Of a stretch of DNA of 17,069 bases, positions 1-9,488 are shown piece after piece. Position 1 is the first letter of the stretch; every line of letters begins with the position of its first letter. The stretch comes from Gloeophyllum trabeum ATCC 11539 (lineage: Eukaryota > Basidiomycota > Agaricomycetes > Gloeophyllales > Gloeophyllaceae): the NCBI RefSeq assembly GCF_000344685.1, contig NW_006920412.1:44025-61093 (forward strand), written 5' to 3'. Position numbers and translations under genes: made by a program. The notes beneath the pieces were generated by a model that worked only from the letters and a program-made list of their open reading frames with translations, ran no database searches and was not told where the DNA came from.

Positions 1-1522
1 CCCCGTCGAAGCCTGTGGACTCGAAAGTCGAAGACTGCCGCCGTATCCTCTGCGGTGTGGTGGGCTGGGTGGAACCAGTCAACGAGGCGCTGAGAGGCGA
101 CCCCATGCATAGGTCGAGACAGATACTGATCATAATATACGGGGCCAGTCATCACCGTATATGACGGACCCCATTCTTCCCATGGGATGACGGGAGCGGA
201 CTGACCCAGCATCTGTCGGATTCTGGAAGTAAGCACCGACACTGGGACCACATGTGTAACCCGGAAGTTGTGCTCAGCGTCGAAGTCATCACTCTCGAAA
301 CACATTTGGACGGCGAGGTACACGTCTGTCGGTGCCGCCCGAAAGAGAGCTGAGCCCTCCAGCTCGGGCAGAGACCCAAGGGACGAAATTGTGGAGAATT
401 CCATAATGAGGATATGGTCATCATAGGATGGGTATTCGAACGTGAAGCAAGACAACTTGGTGAATGGGACGGGCTCCGTATATGCTGAACATTTGTCGAT
501 GCTGTAAGCATGCAAGCGTGGCTTCTCACCCATGCTAGGCTCTATACCTGTAAGCAGGAAGCCATTCACGAACGTGAAGTCCTCGATGCGAGAGGCCTCA
601 CTCAGCCACTGAGACATTCAACGTCAGGTGACACTGACACGAATCGTGAATATTCAGGGTATGAACTCACCATACACGCAGTACCTTCTTTCCAGGACCA
701 GACGACCAGATGTTCCTGGAACTCGTCCGCGTTTAAAGAGTACGGAACCATTACACCAATAAAGTCTCCCGACAGACGAAGTTTGAACCACTCGTAGATG
801 TCATACACCAAATTGTCCGGAAACAGTATTTTGGGACGTGCTGCATGCGGGTGCGCTTGCCCAGTCGAAAGAGACAGGCAGTGAATCATGTGCGCTGACG
901 AACTCCTATCTTCCTCTGCTGTTCGGGAAATGATCACAAGCAGATCTTGAGCAGCGTCTATCGCGTAGTCTTCGATCACAAAGCCTAAATCGTCGAGCCG
1001 CCATTCCTTCGCCTTGACTCCTCGTAAATTCCCCGGGAGTATATTGAGTACCAGGTTTGATGGGCCGAAACACCGACAGAGTACATTGCCCGAGAGACGC
1101 AGCATACTGCCTCTGCCACCGCGCAGCTTCTCCACGGATCCGAACTGTGCGCTGGCCCAAGAGTCGGTATATTTACGTAGACGCTGCAATCGTTCCGCAA
1201 TAGTGATCTCACTGGGCGGGCCGTCTTCCATACCGGCAGTTTCCAGCTCGATCTTGTACTGGAGAACGACGGATTCGTCGATAACTCGTTTGACACGTGG
1301 GCTCACCTAGAAAATATCCGCATCCAGTCTCTTTCAGATGACTGGACATGATGGGGCACAAGCGTACCTGCCGACATGCCACCAGAACTTGAATTTCCAA
1401 CTTCTCAAGGGTGCGCTCCAGGAGTTCAGTCGGTAGGTCGTCGATCTGACCCTTCAGCTGGCGAGCCTGAATCCTCGCAGTTACGACAGCACAGTGCAAT
1501 GAGAAGCAATGAGACTCACCAT
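1..1522 (-). CDS. F-box domain protein, partial (C-terminus beyond left edge)
   Basis: Spliced model on the minus strand: 1522-1520 (Met only), 1466-1368, 1306-671, 608 to beyond 1. All three introns (53, 61 and 62 bp) are phase 0 with GT-AG ends (GTGAGT, GTACGC, GTGAGT donors), and the reading frame is open to the window edge, giving at least 448 aa. The F-box motif lies at about residues 9-35 (IDDLPTELLERTLEKL). The rest is a leucine- and tryptophan-containing region of the kind found in the large F-box families of mushroom-forming fungi; no WD or LRR repeat is obvious. F-box proteins recruit substrates to SCF ubiquitin ligases through Skp1. The start is the uncertain part: neither open frame upstream has an ATG except 1522-1520, which abuts a good donor, so exon 1 would encode only Met. 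A further upstream exon cannot be excluded. Confidence 0.75.
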
Positions 1523-1660
1523 CGGACTGTACCAATCGAAATCTTCCTCCTCTATTTTCTTTGTGACAGTTATGAGACTGGATGTACCAGCCGGGGGATG
1601 CCTGGTATTTGACGCTCTCACTCGAGCACTAGTCGAGAATCTACGAGACCAACGAAGCAC
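1520..1660 (-). pseudogene. relic of SRPK-like kinase exon 1 (N-terminal ~47 codons)
   Basis: The minus-strand translation contains LRWSRRFSTSARVRA and, 20 residues on, KKIEEEDFDWYSP. These align with residues 2-43 of the intact kinase at 2176-3584 (LRWTRRFSTRA and EKIEEESFPWYSP). The codon matching the kinase ATG is GTG here (1660-1658), so the original start is lost. Homology stops exactly after WYSP, where ATG|GTGAGT begins the F-box gene model. The frame is open from 1717 but has no ATG before 1522. The glycine-rich loop and the rest of the kinase are absent. It is more diverged than the copy at 13.2 kb. It may act today as 5' leader of the F-box gene. Confidence 0.7.
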
Positions 1661-2175
1661 AGTCGAGGTAACTAGCGATACCTTGCGGTTAGATCCGTGA
1701 ATGAACAAGTGGCAATATCAATATTCTGACCTCTCATACGGTTACGTGCTTGAGTTTCACAAAGATCCTAGTAAGCAGTGTGCACTGTACTACTACTCCT
1801 AGACTGACTGCCAGACCGAGTGACGGATGTGAGTCCGTACGTCCGTGTATATTAGGATGTCAACCTTTGATCGCGGGACCAATAAGAATTGCCGACCGTG
1901 GGTAAGTCGCCACATATCCTAACTCTTCTTGCGAACGAGCATGAGCCCCATTCCTACCCATCGTAGCCGTTTCGAACGACTACACAGGTGTTACAGTAAA
2001 TTACGCTTTCATTGACGTACCGTGCCGTGTGGCACGTTCGCCTCGTCCACGCCTGCCCTTCAGACCACTGTGAGCCTCGGATTAGCTCTACTTTCTCTAG
2101 CATCGTATCGTCCTAGTAGTATTTGGCGAGGTTCAAAGTCCGGATTCCACCTCTCACAGTCGTTCTTCTACCACG
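1661..2175. promoter_or_regulatory. divergent intergenic region between F-box/relic and kinase gene
   Basis: About 0.5 kb lies between two head-to-head transcription units and should hold both promoters. A CCAAT pentamer is visible at 1879-1883 on the plus strand. A short stem (ACGGA, six-base loop, TCCGT) lies near 1822-1838. There is no convincing TATA box close to the kinase start. I see no coding segment here: the open frame from 2022 merges into the kinase exon in another frame and has no family resemblance. Confidence 0.35.
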
Positions 2176-3584
2176 ATGCTACGCTGGACGAGAAGGTTCT
2201 CCACTCGTGCAATGTCCCCGCCACGCATTCCTGCGACCTCTGGTTTTACCTCGCTGGACGCTTCGGAAAAGATAGAAGAAGAATCATTTCCATGGTACAG
2301 CCCCAGCACCTTCTATCCCGTGCGCATAGGGGAAGTCTTCCGGACCCGTTATCAAGCTCTGGCAAAGCTCGGTTATGGCAGCTCCGCCACCGTCTGGCTC
2401 GGTCGTGACCTTGTGTACGCATGATGTACTCTGAATACTTTATCATCACGAGCCTAACCTGTTCTTGCAGGGAGCACAGATACGTGGCGCTCAAGGTGTG
2501 CGTGCGCGACTATCCCAGCATCCTCAGGGAGAAAAGCGCATACGAGCGGCTGCGCTCAGTCAGGGATTCTCCGTTTGTCCAAAAGTGCTGGGACACTTTC
2601 AAGATCGACGGTATTGGAGATGCCTCTCATGAGTGCCTCGTGCTCGAGCCGCTCAGCATCAGCCTCGCTGCTTTGGGTGCGAGAATGAGGGGCTGGGCGG
2701 ACATCCCCTCCTTTCGCGCGACGGCTCGGCAAGTTGTAGAAGCTTTGAGATTTCTCCACGAGGAGGCTCACCTGATCCACTGCGGTACGTCTCTTGCGTA
2801 CTTTTACATGTCTCGTCGCCTACTTACCTATACCCTCGAGATCTTCGCAAGGAGAATTTCCTCTGTGGCGTTTCGAAGGACCGTGTCTTCCGAGAGATCG
2901 AGGAACACGAAAACCGAGAGCCCTCTCCTCGGAAGATCGACGGTGACCGCGTCATACACACTTCTCGCCACATCACCATCATCGCTGACCTGACGGGCGT
3001 TGTTCTGAGCGACCTCGGGGAAGCCCGCGCTGGCGACACTCCCGACGTCTACTACGATGACATCCAGCCGTTCCCGTACCGGGCGCCTGAGGTCATACTG
3101 GAGGTTCCATTCTCCTATCCCGTGGATATATGGAACGTCGGCGTCATGGTGGGTCTCTCTAGAGTCTGACTCTGCTATATCTGACTAGCTGTCGGCAAAC
3201 CTTTCTTCTCGCGGCGGATAGCTCTGGCATATGTTTGAGCGGAAACCCTTGTTCCACCCGTACCTTCCTGATGGGGAAGCGCAGATGGTCCACCTAGCGG
3301 AAATGGTTGCCGTCATGGGTCCGCCACCGCCGGCCTTCCTTTCGCGCGTCAGGAGCCCAACTTACGTCCGCTGGAATTATTTCGACGCGAGCGGAAAGTG
3401 GACTGGCGTCATACCGGTTCCATCGGACATGTCGCTCGAGTCAAGGGAGACACGATTGGCCGGCGAAGAGCAAGCTGAGTTCTTGCGGTTCATTCGGCGG
3501 TGCTTGCAGTGGGAGCCGGAGAAGAGGGCCACTGCCGCGGAGTTGTGTCAAGATCCCTGGCTAAACGTCACTGCGCCTAGTTAG
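2176..3584 (+). CDS. SRPK-like serine/threonine protein kinase, intact, 4 exons
   Basis: Exons 2176-2414, 2471-2784, 2841-3148, 3222-3584 join to 408 codons (407 aa) with introns of 56, 56 and 73 bp. Kinase landmarks in order: glycine-rich loop around 65-73 (LGYGSSATV), ATP-anchoring Lys88 (YVALKV), catalytic loop 183-190 (HCDLRKEN), DLG at 242-244 in place of DFG, APE at 266-268 (PYRAPEVIL), subdomain IX DIWNVGVM at 280-287, then a C-lobe ending TAAELCQDPWL. The WYSP..FYPVRIGEVF block before the G-loop is what I associate with fungal SR-protein kinase-like proteins. SRPKs phosphorylate Arg-Ser domains of splicing factors; many expanded fungal members have unknown substrates. The HRD arginine is Cys, so this is a non-RD kinase, but the catalytic Asp185 and Asn190 remain. 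The first 20 residues are Arg/Ser-rich and acid-free, resembling a mitochondrial presequence. The start ATG at 2176 is supported by the end of homology among copies. Confidence 0.88.
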
Positions 3585-4264
3585 ACTTCTGTCCGATTCT
3601 CATCTCATCTCATCCACTCGTATACTAGGTCCTTAGGTTAAGGCTTGGGATAAATACGTGCCCTTGCTAGAGCCGGTTACGCCCACTCCCTCTCGACTGT
3701 CCGCCCGCGGCGCCACACGACATCCTTCGCTATGCTGTCCAGTCGCGCATGGAGCTTATTATTCTCCGCCTGCACATGTGGAAGAGCACAGCAAAACCGT
3801 GACGGGAGGCAGAGGAGATGGAGGAGGTCGAAGCGGTGCCGTTGTCGGAGCTGAGTGCTTTTACTGATGAGGATGAAGATGAACTAGAGCCACAGAACAC
3901 CGCTACTTGATAATATAACACCGGTGAAGAAACCTTTCCCGTCGTACATATTGCACCCGTACCTGGTTGCGCAACATAACGGGTATCGTTGTGAGCGGGG
4001 ATGTATTATGGAGACGAAATATCAGTGAATTCTAGTAGGACACGAGGTACTTGCATGAGCAGGGTGATATCAAAGTGTGGACGTGGAAAACAAATGAGAT
4101 GATGCCCGAGATTCTTGGCGCGCTGCGAGACCCAGAGTATCAAAGATCCAACAGACGAGAGCTGAGTCGACTCGGACAACTTCCAGATCTACAGATCGGA
4201 GTCGTACGGACATTGCCGGTCGATCACATGCCAGTCTTTTCAGCTATCTTCCTCTCCCGCCACC
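3585..4264. other. intergenic; possible degenerate acidic C-terminal exon at 3806-3910
   Basis: There is no intact gene in this 680 bp. At 3806-3910 (+) a frame reads as an acidic tail (EAEEMEEVEAVPLSEL, then TDEDEDELEP) ending in TGA. It is preceded by an in-frame TGA at 3800-3802, and upstream of that the same frame is open again, with DILRYAVQSRMELIILRLHM. This could be the 3' end of a dead gene or chance. The poly-Ser frame on the other strand is its shadow. The part next to 4265 presumably holds the promoter of the downstream purine gene; I see no strong TATA box. Confidence 0.3.
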
Positions 4265-5045
4265 ATGGCCCAAAATCCCGTCGAGCGGCGCATCGTCGTG
4301 CTCATCTCCGGATCAGGTACGCCCGCCCCTCCCGCCGCCCCGCCCGCCCATTCAAATCCGCAGCCACCCCGCCCTCGCAGGCTCGAACTTACAAGCCCTC
4401 ATCGACGCCCAAAACACCCCGCGCCTCCCGCACACCCGCATCGCCCTCGTCCTCTCCAACCGCAAAGCCGCTTATGGACTAACGCGAGCAGCGAACGCCT
4501 CCCCGCCCATCCGCACTGCCTACCTCGCGCTCCAGCCGTTCCTCAAGGCGAACCCGGGCAAGACGAGGGAGGACTATGATAGAGAGGTGGCGAGGATCGT
4601 GGTGAGGGAGCAGCCAGACCTCGTCGTGCTCGCGGGGTGGATGCACGTCCTCGGCGAGGGGTTCCTCGACGTCGTGAGTGGCCATACTGTCCTCCAGGGC
4701 GAGCCCGCGCCCCCTACCCCGATACCTGTGATCAACCTCCACCCCGCGCTTCCCGGCGCGTTCGACGGCACGCACGCCATCGAGCGCGCCTTTGAGGCGT
4801 ACCAGCGCGGCGAGGTCGAGCGCGTCGGCGTGATGGTGCATCGTGTCATTAAGGAGGTCGACAGGGGCGAGCCGGTCGTGGTCAGGGAGGTGCCGTGCGA
4901 GAAGCGCGAGCCTCTCGAGAGCTTCGAGGAGAGGCTGCATAAGGCTGAGTGGGAGGTGATTGTGGAAGCGACGAGGAGGGTGCTGGACGAGGCGAAGCCG
5001 GTTCGGGTGAGTGTGGAGTTTCTGAGGGTCGCGAGGGGAGGTTGA
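4265..5045 (+). CDS. ADE8: phosphoribosylglycinamide formyltransferase (GAR transformylase)
   Basis: Exons 4265-4316 and 4381-5045 join in phase 1 to 238 aa, close to the ~200-215 aa of single-domain GAR transformylases. The enzyme transfers a formyl group from 10-formyltetrahydrofolate to glycinamide ribonucleotide, the third step of de novo purine synthesis, in the cytosol. Visible motifs: the N-terminal phosphate-binding stretch VLISGSGSNLQALID (about 12-26), the LVVLAGWMHVLG segment, the active-site NLHPALPG (Asn136 and His138) and VDRGEPVV with catalytic Asp178. The start has a textbook context (CACCATGG). As in yeast ADE8, the enzyme stands alone and is not fused to GAR synthetase or AIR synthetase. 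The third position is strongly GC-biased compared with the flanking transposon genes, in line with a conserved host gene. Confidence 0.93.
4322..4349. other. C-rich tract (minus-strand G-runs) inside ADE8 intron
   Basis: The 64 bp intron 4317-4380 holds six runs of three or four C separated by one to four bases, so the opposite strand fits the G3+N1-7 quadruplex pattern. No clear branch-point consensus is visible in the intron. Confidence 0.5.
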
Positions 5046-5165
5046 TAGAAGTGACAGCAGGACTTATAGCGCCTGTATCCGACTCTGATGAAAATGTATA
5101 CTCATATGGTATTAATGTATCCACAATGTTCTTCTGTCACTGAATAGTGGCTCCCCTCTCAACTG

Positions 5166-5367
5166 TCTGAAATCAGACTATAGGACGCGAGAGCTTCGAG
5201 CTAACGACAAAACGATAGAAGCTCCTCCAAATCTTTAGGGTGACATAGACAGTACCTCTCAACACGAATATGATAGTGCGGCCGGTCTCCCAGTCTACAC
5301 CCATCTCCGAATTTGTATCGTTTTGTCGTTAGCCGGAAGCTCTCGCGTCATGTCGTCTAATTTCGGA
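5166..5367. mobile_element. MITE-like element with ~55 bp terminal inverted repeats
   Basis: The segment 5166-5220 is the imperfect inverted complement of 5313-5367, with about 47 of 55 positions identical by eye. The best-conserved parts are GACGCGAGAGCTTC and GCTAACGACAAAACGATA. The ~92 bp interior has no coding capacity. Total length near 200 bp, long TIRs and a non-coding centre fit a MITE or foldback element. The dinucleotide TG flanks both ends (5164-5165, 5368-5369) and might be a target duplication, but that is too short to prove insertion. It lies 120 bp past the ADE8 stop, so its hairpin could form part of that gene's 3' region. Confidence 0.65.
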
Positions 5368-5752
5368 TGCCGTCAATTTCAGGGCCCGGTGCAATTTGCC
5401 ATACGTTAGGGTGTGGCGTTCACTTGTGGCGTACCCGGAAGCTCCCGAAGTCATTGAGGTACAACACGAACGACATCTCAGGTTTTCCAACAGTACTTGA
5501 CGTCGATAGATTTGGAACAGGAATCATTAAATCAGCTTTGCAAGCCAAGACAAGACATATCGGACGAAGCAATACTACTGCGCAGGTATATAGTCAGGAT
5601 ATGGTACATTGATTGCGAACAGCTTTCAATTGACACGCTCGGAATTGATACCCTCACTCTTGCGGTGTCGCCTTCTTGATGTCTAGAGTGCTATGCTGAG
5701 CCGAGCGTCCACGCAGTCAGATGATCCGTACCTCTGTCTTACCTCTAAGTTC

Positions 5753-5968
5753 TTATTGGGCCAGCGCGTACACAAGATCAGCGTAGCTCTTGTGTTTCAT
5801 TGCTGCGAAATGACACGCCTGCTCTTCCAGGCCAGCGTGGATGAGAGGGAGCCACTCAGGGGGAAGCTCGACGAGCTTGCTGCTGGTGTCCAGGATGGGG
5901 TTGGTCTTTGCTGCTGCGAAGAGTTGCAACCGCTGGCTTCTTGAGCGGGACGAAAGACGGATAGACAA
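5753..5968 (-). pseudogene. possible C-terminal exon or remnant of an unrecognised protein
   Basis: The minus strand reads LFAAAKTNPILDTSSKLVE then LPPEWLPLIHAGLEEQACHF and AAMKHKSYADLVYALAQ, followed by TAA. The composition, with a regular Leu/Ala amphipathic pattern, looks like real protein rather than a chance frame. The upstream edge is unclear: no ATG is present at 5968 and an acceptor-like CCAG occurs near 5945. I do not recognise the family and find no partner exons upstream, so it may be a gene fragment. Confidence 0.35.
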
Positions 5969-6529
5969 GCTGCTCGGAATTCTTACGTATCATACTTTGG
6001 TATGGTTAAAATTTTTTCTTGTTAAAATACAGGTGGAGAGAACAGAAGTCGCATGTTTTAGCTTTGAGCCATCCCACAATGAGGGATGCCACCATGGGAA
6101 TGCTATATTGCTGATCTACAGGGCGTTCTAGTCGTATCTCTTATTGCTAATGGGCGTTAACGCTAAGGATTTTCACCCCGTCGGAGCTGTCCTGTCCTGT
6201 CTGACCATCATTCACGAGTCGCCATTCCGATAGCTTCTCGTTTCACCTTCCAGTTACATTGTAGTACGGTCAACCATGCCTTGGCTACTTGGGACCATTC
6301 CAAATCCAGGGCGGCTTTCTGTTTGAGAGTAGAATAAGATGGTCTAGAAGGAGGGCAAAAGGACGCTACCGTGTGAATCACAAGCACTGTCGAGAGCCTG
6401 GAGTATGACTACCGCATGCTTAGACAGAATTGCATCAGCTCTAGGTCTTCATATCAGAGAAAATGTCGATGTTGCGCGCGGTGGAATGGAAAGGTGCTCG
6501 AGCGACGCGGAAGCATTGGGCATGCGTCC

Positions 6530-6539
6530 GTCACGTGAC
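6530..6539. promoter_or_regulatory. GTCACGTGAC palindrome (E-box, Cbf1/bHLH-type site)
   Basis: A perfect 10 bp palindrome with CACGTG core, the consensus bound by fungal bHLH factors such as Cbf1. No clear gene follows it, so it may be a leftover promoter or chance. Confidence 0.3.
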
Positions 6540-6972
6540 AAGGTGCGACTCGCCTATTGGCATTGACAATTGAATGTAGACATCTTCTCGAATCGCATCG
6601 CGCGCAGGATTAATATCTACTCTCGACCGTTAGGTGTCTTTGACGGTAGTGGTGCAGTACACAAGGCTCGTGGAATTGCACACAGATAACCGAGAGCGGT
6701 GTTTGCCACATCGTTTGTTGTCTTCATCTGCGTGTTCGAGTACAAATCACCGCTCTGGAAATCTCGGATCACCTCAGGTCTTCCAGGGGTTCTTCTACCC
6801 ACAGCCTAATAAAGTTAGGAACGCGGTGTCTATCATCCCACTCTGAAATCTTGTTCACGAAACAGTCGCAACTTCTGCCGCAATGTTGCGCTCATCAGGG
6901 AATGCGCGGTTACCGTTAGAGCCCAACATAGCCGTGAGAGGCAGCACCGGTCGAATGGTAACCCCCCTTCAT

Positions 6973-7058
6973 CATAGGTCAGCATAGGCAGTCAGTAGCA
7001 TGGGTGGTCATTATAGGCATGGAAGGTATAGGTGCATTGGATGTATAGGCAACATAGG
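6973..7058 (+). repeat. left subterminal array of (C/T)ATAGG hexamers
   Basis: Six direct copies start at 6973, 6983, 7012, 7027, 7044 and 7053. The same hexamer occurs in inverted orientation at the right end. Such subterminal arrays are where transposases of CACTA-like elements bind; that role is inferred here. Confidence 0.65.
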
Positions 7059-7157
7059 CACGCAAAGGGATGTATACGAGCAAGCACAGAATTCTATTTT
7101 GTATCGCTATTCAGCGTAGGATTGGACATGACACATATCACAGTAAAGCAAAAAAAA

Positions 7158-9488
7158 CTAGTCACTCTCGCCCCCTGATCTGTTTGCTTCCCACTCCTTC
7201 CTAGCCGCGGCATAATCATCCTGACCCATGGACTCTTGAACTTCATCTTCATCCGGGGCCTTCGCAAATGCTCTGAGCCAGCCGCGCAACATGGGACATC
7301 AGACTCGGACGCGGATCATCTCGCATTAACCAGGAGCTAAAAGACTTACCGAGCTCGTTTGAGTAGCTTCGCCTGGATCCTCGGGATGATCTTCATGTCG
7401 GCAGTGTTCTTGTCAAATTTTTCGATATCTTTCAGGTGTTTCTCGAAGACCTTCAGATAGCCATCCTCTGTAAACTTGATGTCTGAGCGTTGGCCTGTGC
7501 TCCATTCCTCAAGGGAACACTCCACCTGCGGTTGAGAATTTATATTAGATGTTGTGAAGAGAATGTTAGAGAACGCACCGCAGCCAAGACAAGCGCTATT
7601 GCTACGAGAGGTATACCACGCCCCGCACGGCCAACATACCGGCTTCCCATATGTAGGTCCGTCTCGAAATATTCGGGGAAGGCCACCCCTTCATCACGTT
7701 TGTTTGCGAACCATGTCTCATTAATGGTTGCTTGTATGATTGGGTGCTTGTAAGCACCTCCACGCATATCGGGTTGCTTACAGATCCTTTAGTTATGGCT
7801 ATTCACATAAAGCTAATTCCATACCTTGAACGTGAATGCTGCGCTGGATAGCAGACCTTCTACGGTAGTACGGATCGCCTCGCTGCTTTTGCCCTGGAGA
7901 CCATAAAGTGCGGGCACCAGCAACCGTGCCTTTGCTTTAACTTCACCGCGCATCTGTGAAGCACGCGGTGTGATCTAACTTGAGTGAGAGAATCCGAACA
8001 TAGGCGAACGAGGTTGGGGAGACGTACCATTTGAATGATATTGTCGTCAAAGGTGGCATCCACCTTCTTTACCTTGCAAGCTTTATCCCAAGCCAGTGAG
8101 CAGTATGTAGTCGATTCCTCGTTGTCAGGGAATGGCCAGTCAGTTGAGATCAAGCTGCGGTACACGAGATTGGAGATAGCAAGCAGGCCAGCCTCAAACG
8201 GCTCGAAATCGCCTGTAGTCAGTCGTCCACGTGATCCAGAGCCGTGGATGATGCGCTGCTTCTTCACGATATGCGTCGTCTCGACGGAAAGAGAGGCCGG
8301 CCGTGGGCGAGCCTTAGCTGATGCCGGTGCGGGAGAGGCAGAATGGCCGGGGGTGTCACTATGACCATCATCACTGAAATGAGAGACATGCTCGAGCTCG
8401 TCCCCAGTGCCCGAGTTATCATCTAGAGGGCCGAAAGCCGGCTGCAGATCGGCAAGCTGATGGTGAGAGAGGCGAGGGGTGGGCTGATGGGCCGGCACGA
8501 TAGAGACACGCAACGGTGTCTGCTTAGGTGCAGTGCCGGTCAGCTGCCTGTCAGTCGGCACCCGAGGAGGAAGCACAGCGGTGGCCGGCGGGACATGGCC
8601 AGCACGGCGCGTGAGCTCGATTGACTTTTTCTTTGGCGGCGGCTATGACATAAGATGAATCAGTACATAACGATGTATTGATATGCAACGAGTACTAACC
8701 GTCTGAACGTGTCGACAGTCGCTATCCTCGGACACCACCAGTGGCGGGATTTGACCAGCACGGCGTACAAGCTCGCTGGAACGTTTCTTCGGCTTAGCCT
8801 ATGAAGTGGGTTCTTAGCAATGATTGGACGTGCATTAGTTTCAAATACTTACCGGCACGAGTGTCTCCTGTAGCTCCGCGGGGTCGTTCTCATCCGTGAC
8901 CCGCGGTCTGGCACGCCTAATTAGTCGCGGACGAGCCGGATGCTCGTCCGCAGTCGAGTGCGTGACAGTAAACTGATACTCATTAGCAATCTGGAATGTG
9001 CAAAGGAAAAGGAATCCTCATACCTGTTTAGTGCTGCCCAACTTCGCTACTGTTTCGTCAGCATACTCTTCCTCAGATTCAGGCCCTGAATATTCAAGAG
9101 AATGAGATGATGCATGAGAGAGAGAGCGATACTGACCAATACTATCGCCTCGGAAGTCATTAGCTTCCTCTTCGGCCTGTCGGGCACGCAACGCGGACTC
9201 CTTTGCCTTCTTGGCTGTCGCGGCCTCTTTAACTTGACGGTCTTGCTCTGTCGATATCACAACGGTGGGTAAGCATATACAGTGGAGACGAAAGTGCGAC
9301 GGACCTGCTTCAGCCCTGCGTTGCGAGAGGATGACACGCCGGCCACTGCGCGTCGTACCTTCATCAGGGGCAGACGCTGGTATCTCCTCGGTACGAGCCG
9401 GGTTGGCCGCGTTCATCTGCGCAGGAGTCGTGGACTGAACAGAAGTGCCCCGTCGACGAGAAGCAGCGGTAGATCTCTGGGCGGTCAT
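7158..9488 (-). CDS. DUF6532-like protein, transposon-borne accessory gene, 8 exons
   Basis: Minus-strand exons 9488-9024, 8990-8853, 8798-8700, 8642-8028, 7974-7825, 7776-7579, 7525-7350 and 7272-7158 give 651 aa with all joins in frame. The N-terminal half (1-375) is low complexity: Arg/Ser-rich, a Lys/Glu/Ala-rich coiled-coil-like stretch near residue 85, basic NLS-like PKKR/PKKK patches and a Ser/Pro/Asp linker. The C-terminal half (about 380-620) is the globular part: FEAGLLAISNLVY, then VKAKARLLVPALYGLQGK, HPIIQATINETWF, EGVAFPEYF, IALVLAAVECSLEEWSTG and FEKHLKDIEKF. These blocks match what I know of DUF6532, a domain of unknown function abundant in Agaricomycetes. The intron 9023-8991 is only 33 bp but is needed to avoid a TGA. 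Two further in-frame stretches in exon 1 (57 and 51 bp) look like optional introns. Nuclear location and DNA binding are inferences only. Confidence 0.75.
8590..8798 (-). repeat. duplicated exon module in DUF6532-like gene
   Basis: Exon 3 (KPKKRSSELVRRAGQIPP) and the start of exon 4 (PPKKKSIELTRRAGHVPP) are near-copies over about 50 bases, separated by one intron. Each is preceded by the acceptor sequence TCATAG, so exon and intron edge were probably duplicated together. Confidence 0.7.

Larger units (their letters stand above)
5368..6965. other. gene-poor interval, mostly without recognisable content
   Basis: About 1.6 kb with only short, unlinked open frames. The exceptions are a coding-looking minus-strand segment at 5753-5968 and an E-box palindrome at 6530-6539. 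An AT-rich patch at 6000-6035 repeats GTTAAAAT. A 7 bp inverted pair (GGTTACC at 6908-6914, GGTAACC at 6957-6963) lies just outside the transposon's left end. I see no tRNA-like folding or other RNA gene. Confidence 0.4.

Noticed and set aside
3730..3921. Minus-strand frame with a run of eight Ser
   Set aside because: Complement of the GAT/GAG/GAA-rich acidic stretch on the plus strand.
4051..4482. 143-codon plus-strand frame upstream of and over ADE8
   Set aside because: Its end overlaps the ADE8 first exon and intron in another frame, Pro/Arg-rich from the C-rich intron; the start has no family resemblance.
4479..4940. 153-codon minus-strand frame
   Set aside because: Shadow of the ADE8 second exon with strong GC-codon bias.
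6908..6963. 7 bp inverted pair GGTTACC/GGTAACC as the transposon terminus
   Set aside because: No matching sequence at the right end near 13.2 kb; length is within chance expectation.
7616..7650. GTATGT inside DUF6532 exon 6 as a splice donor
   Set aside because: The only acceptor that would keep the frame gives an intron too short to be spliced; read-through keeps the domain intact.
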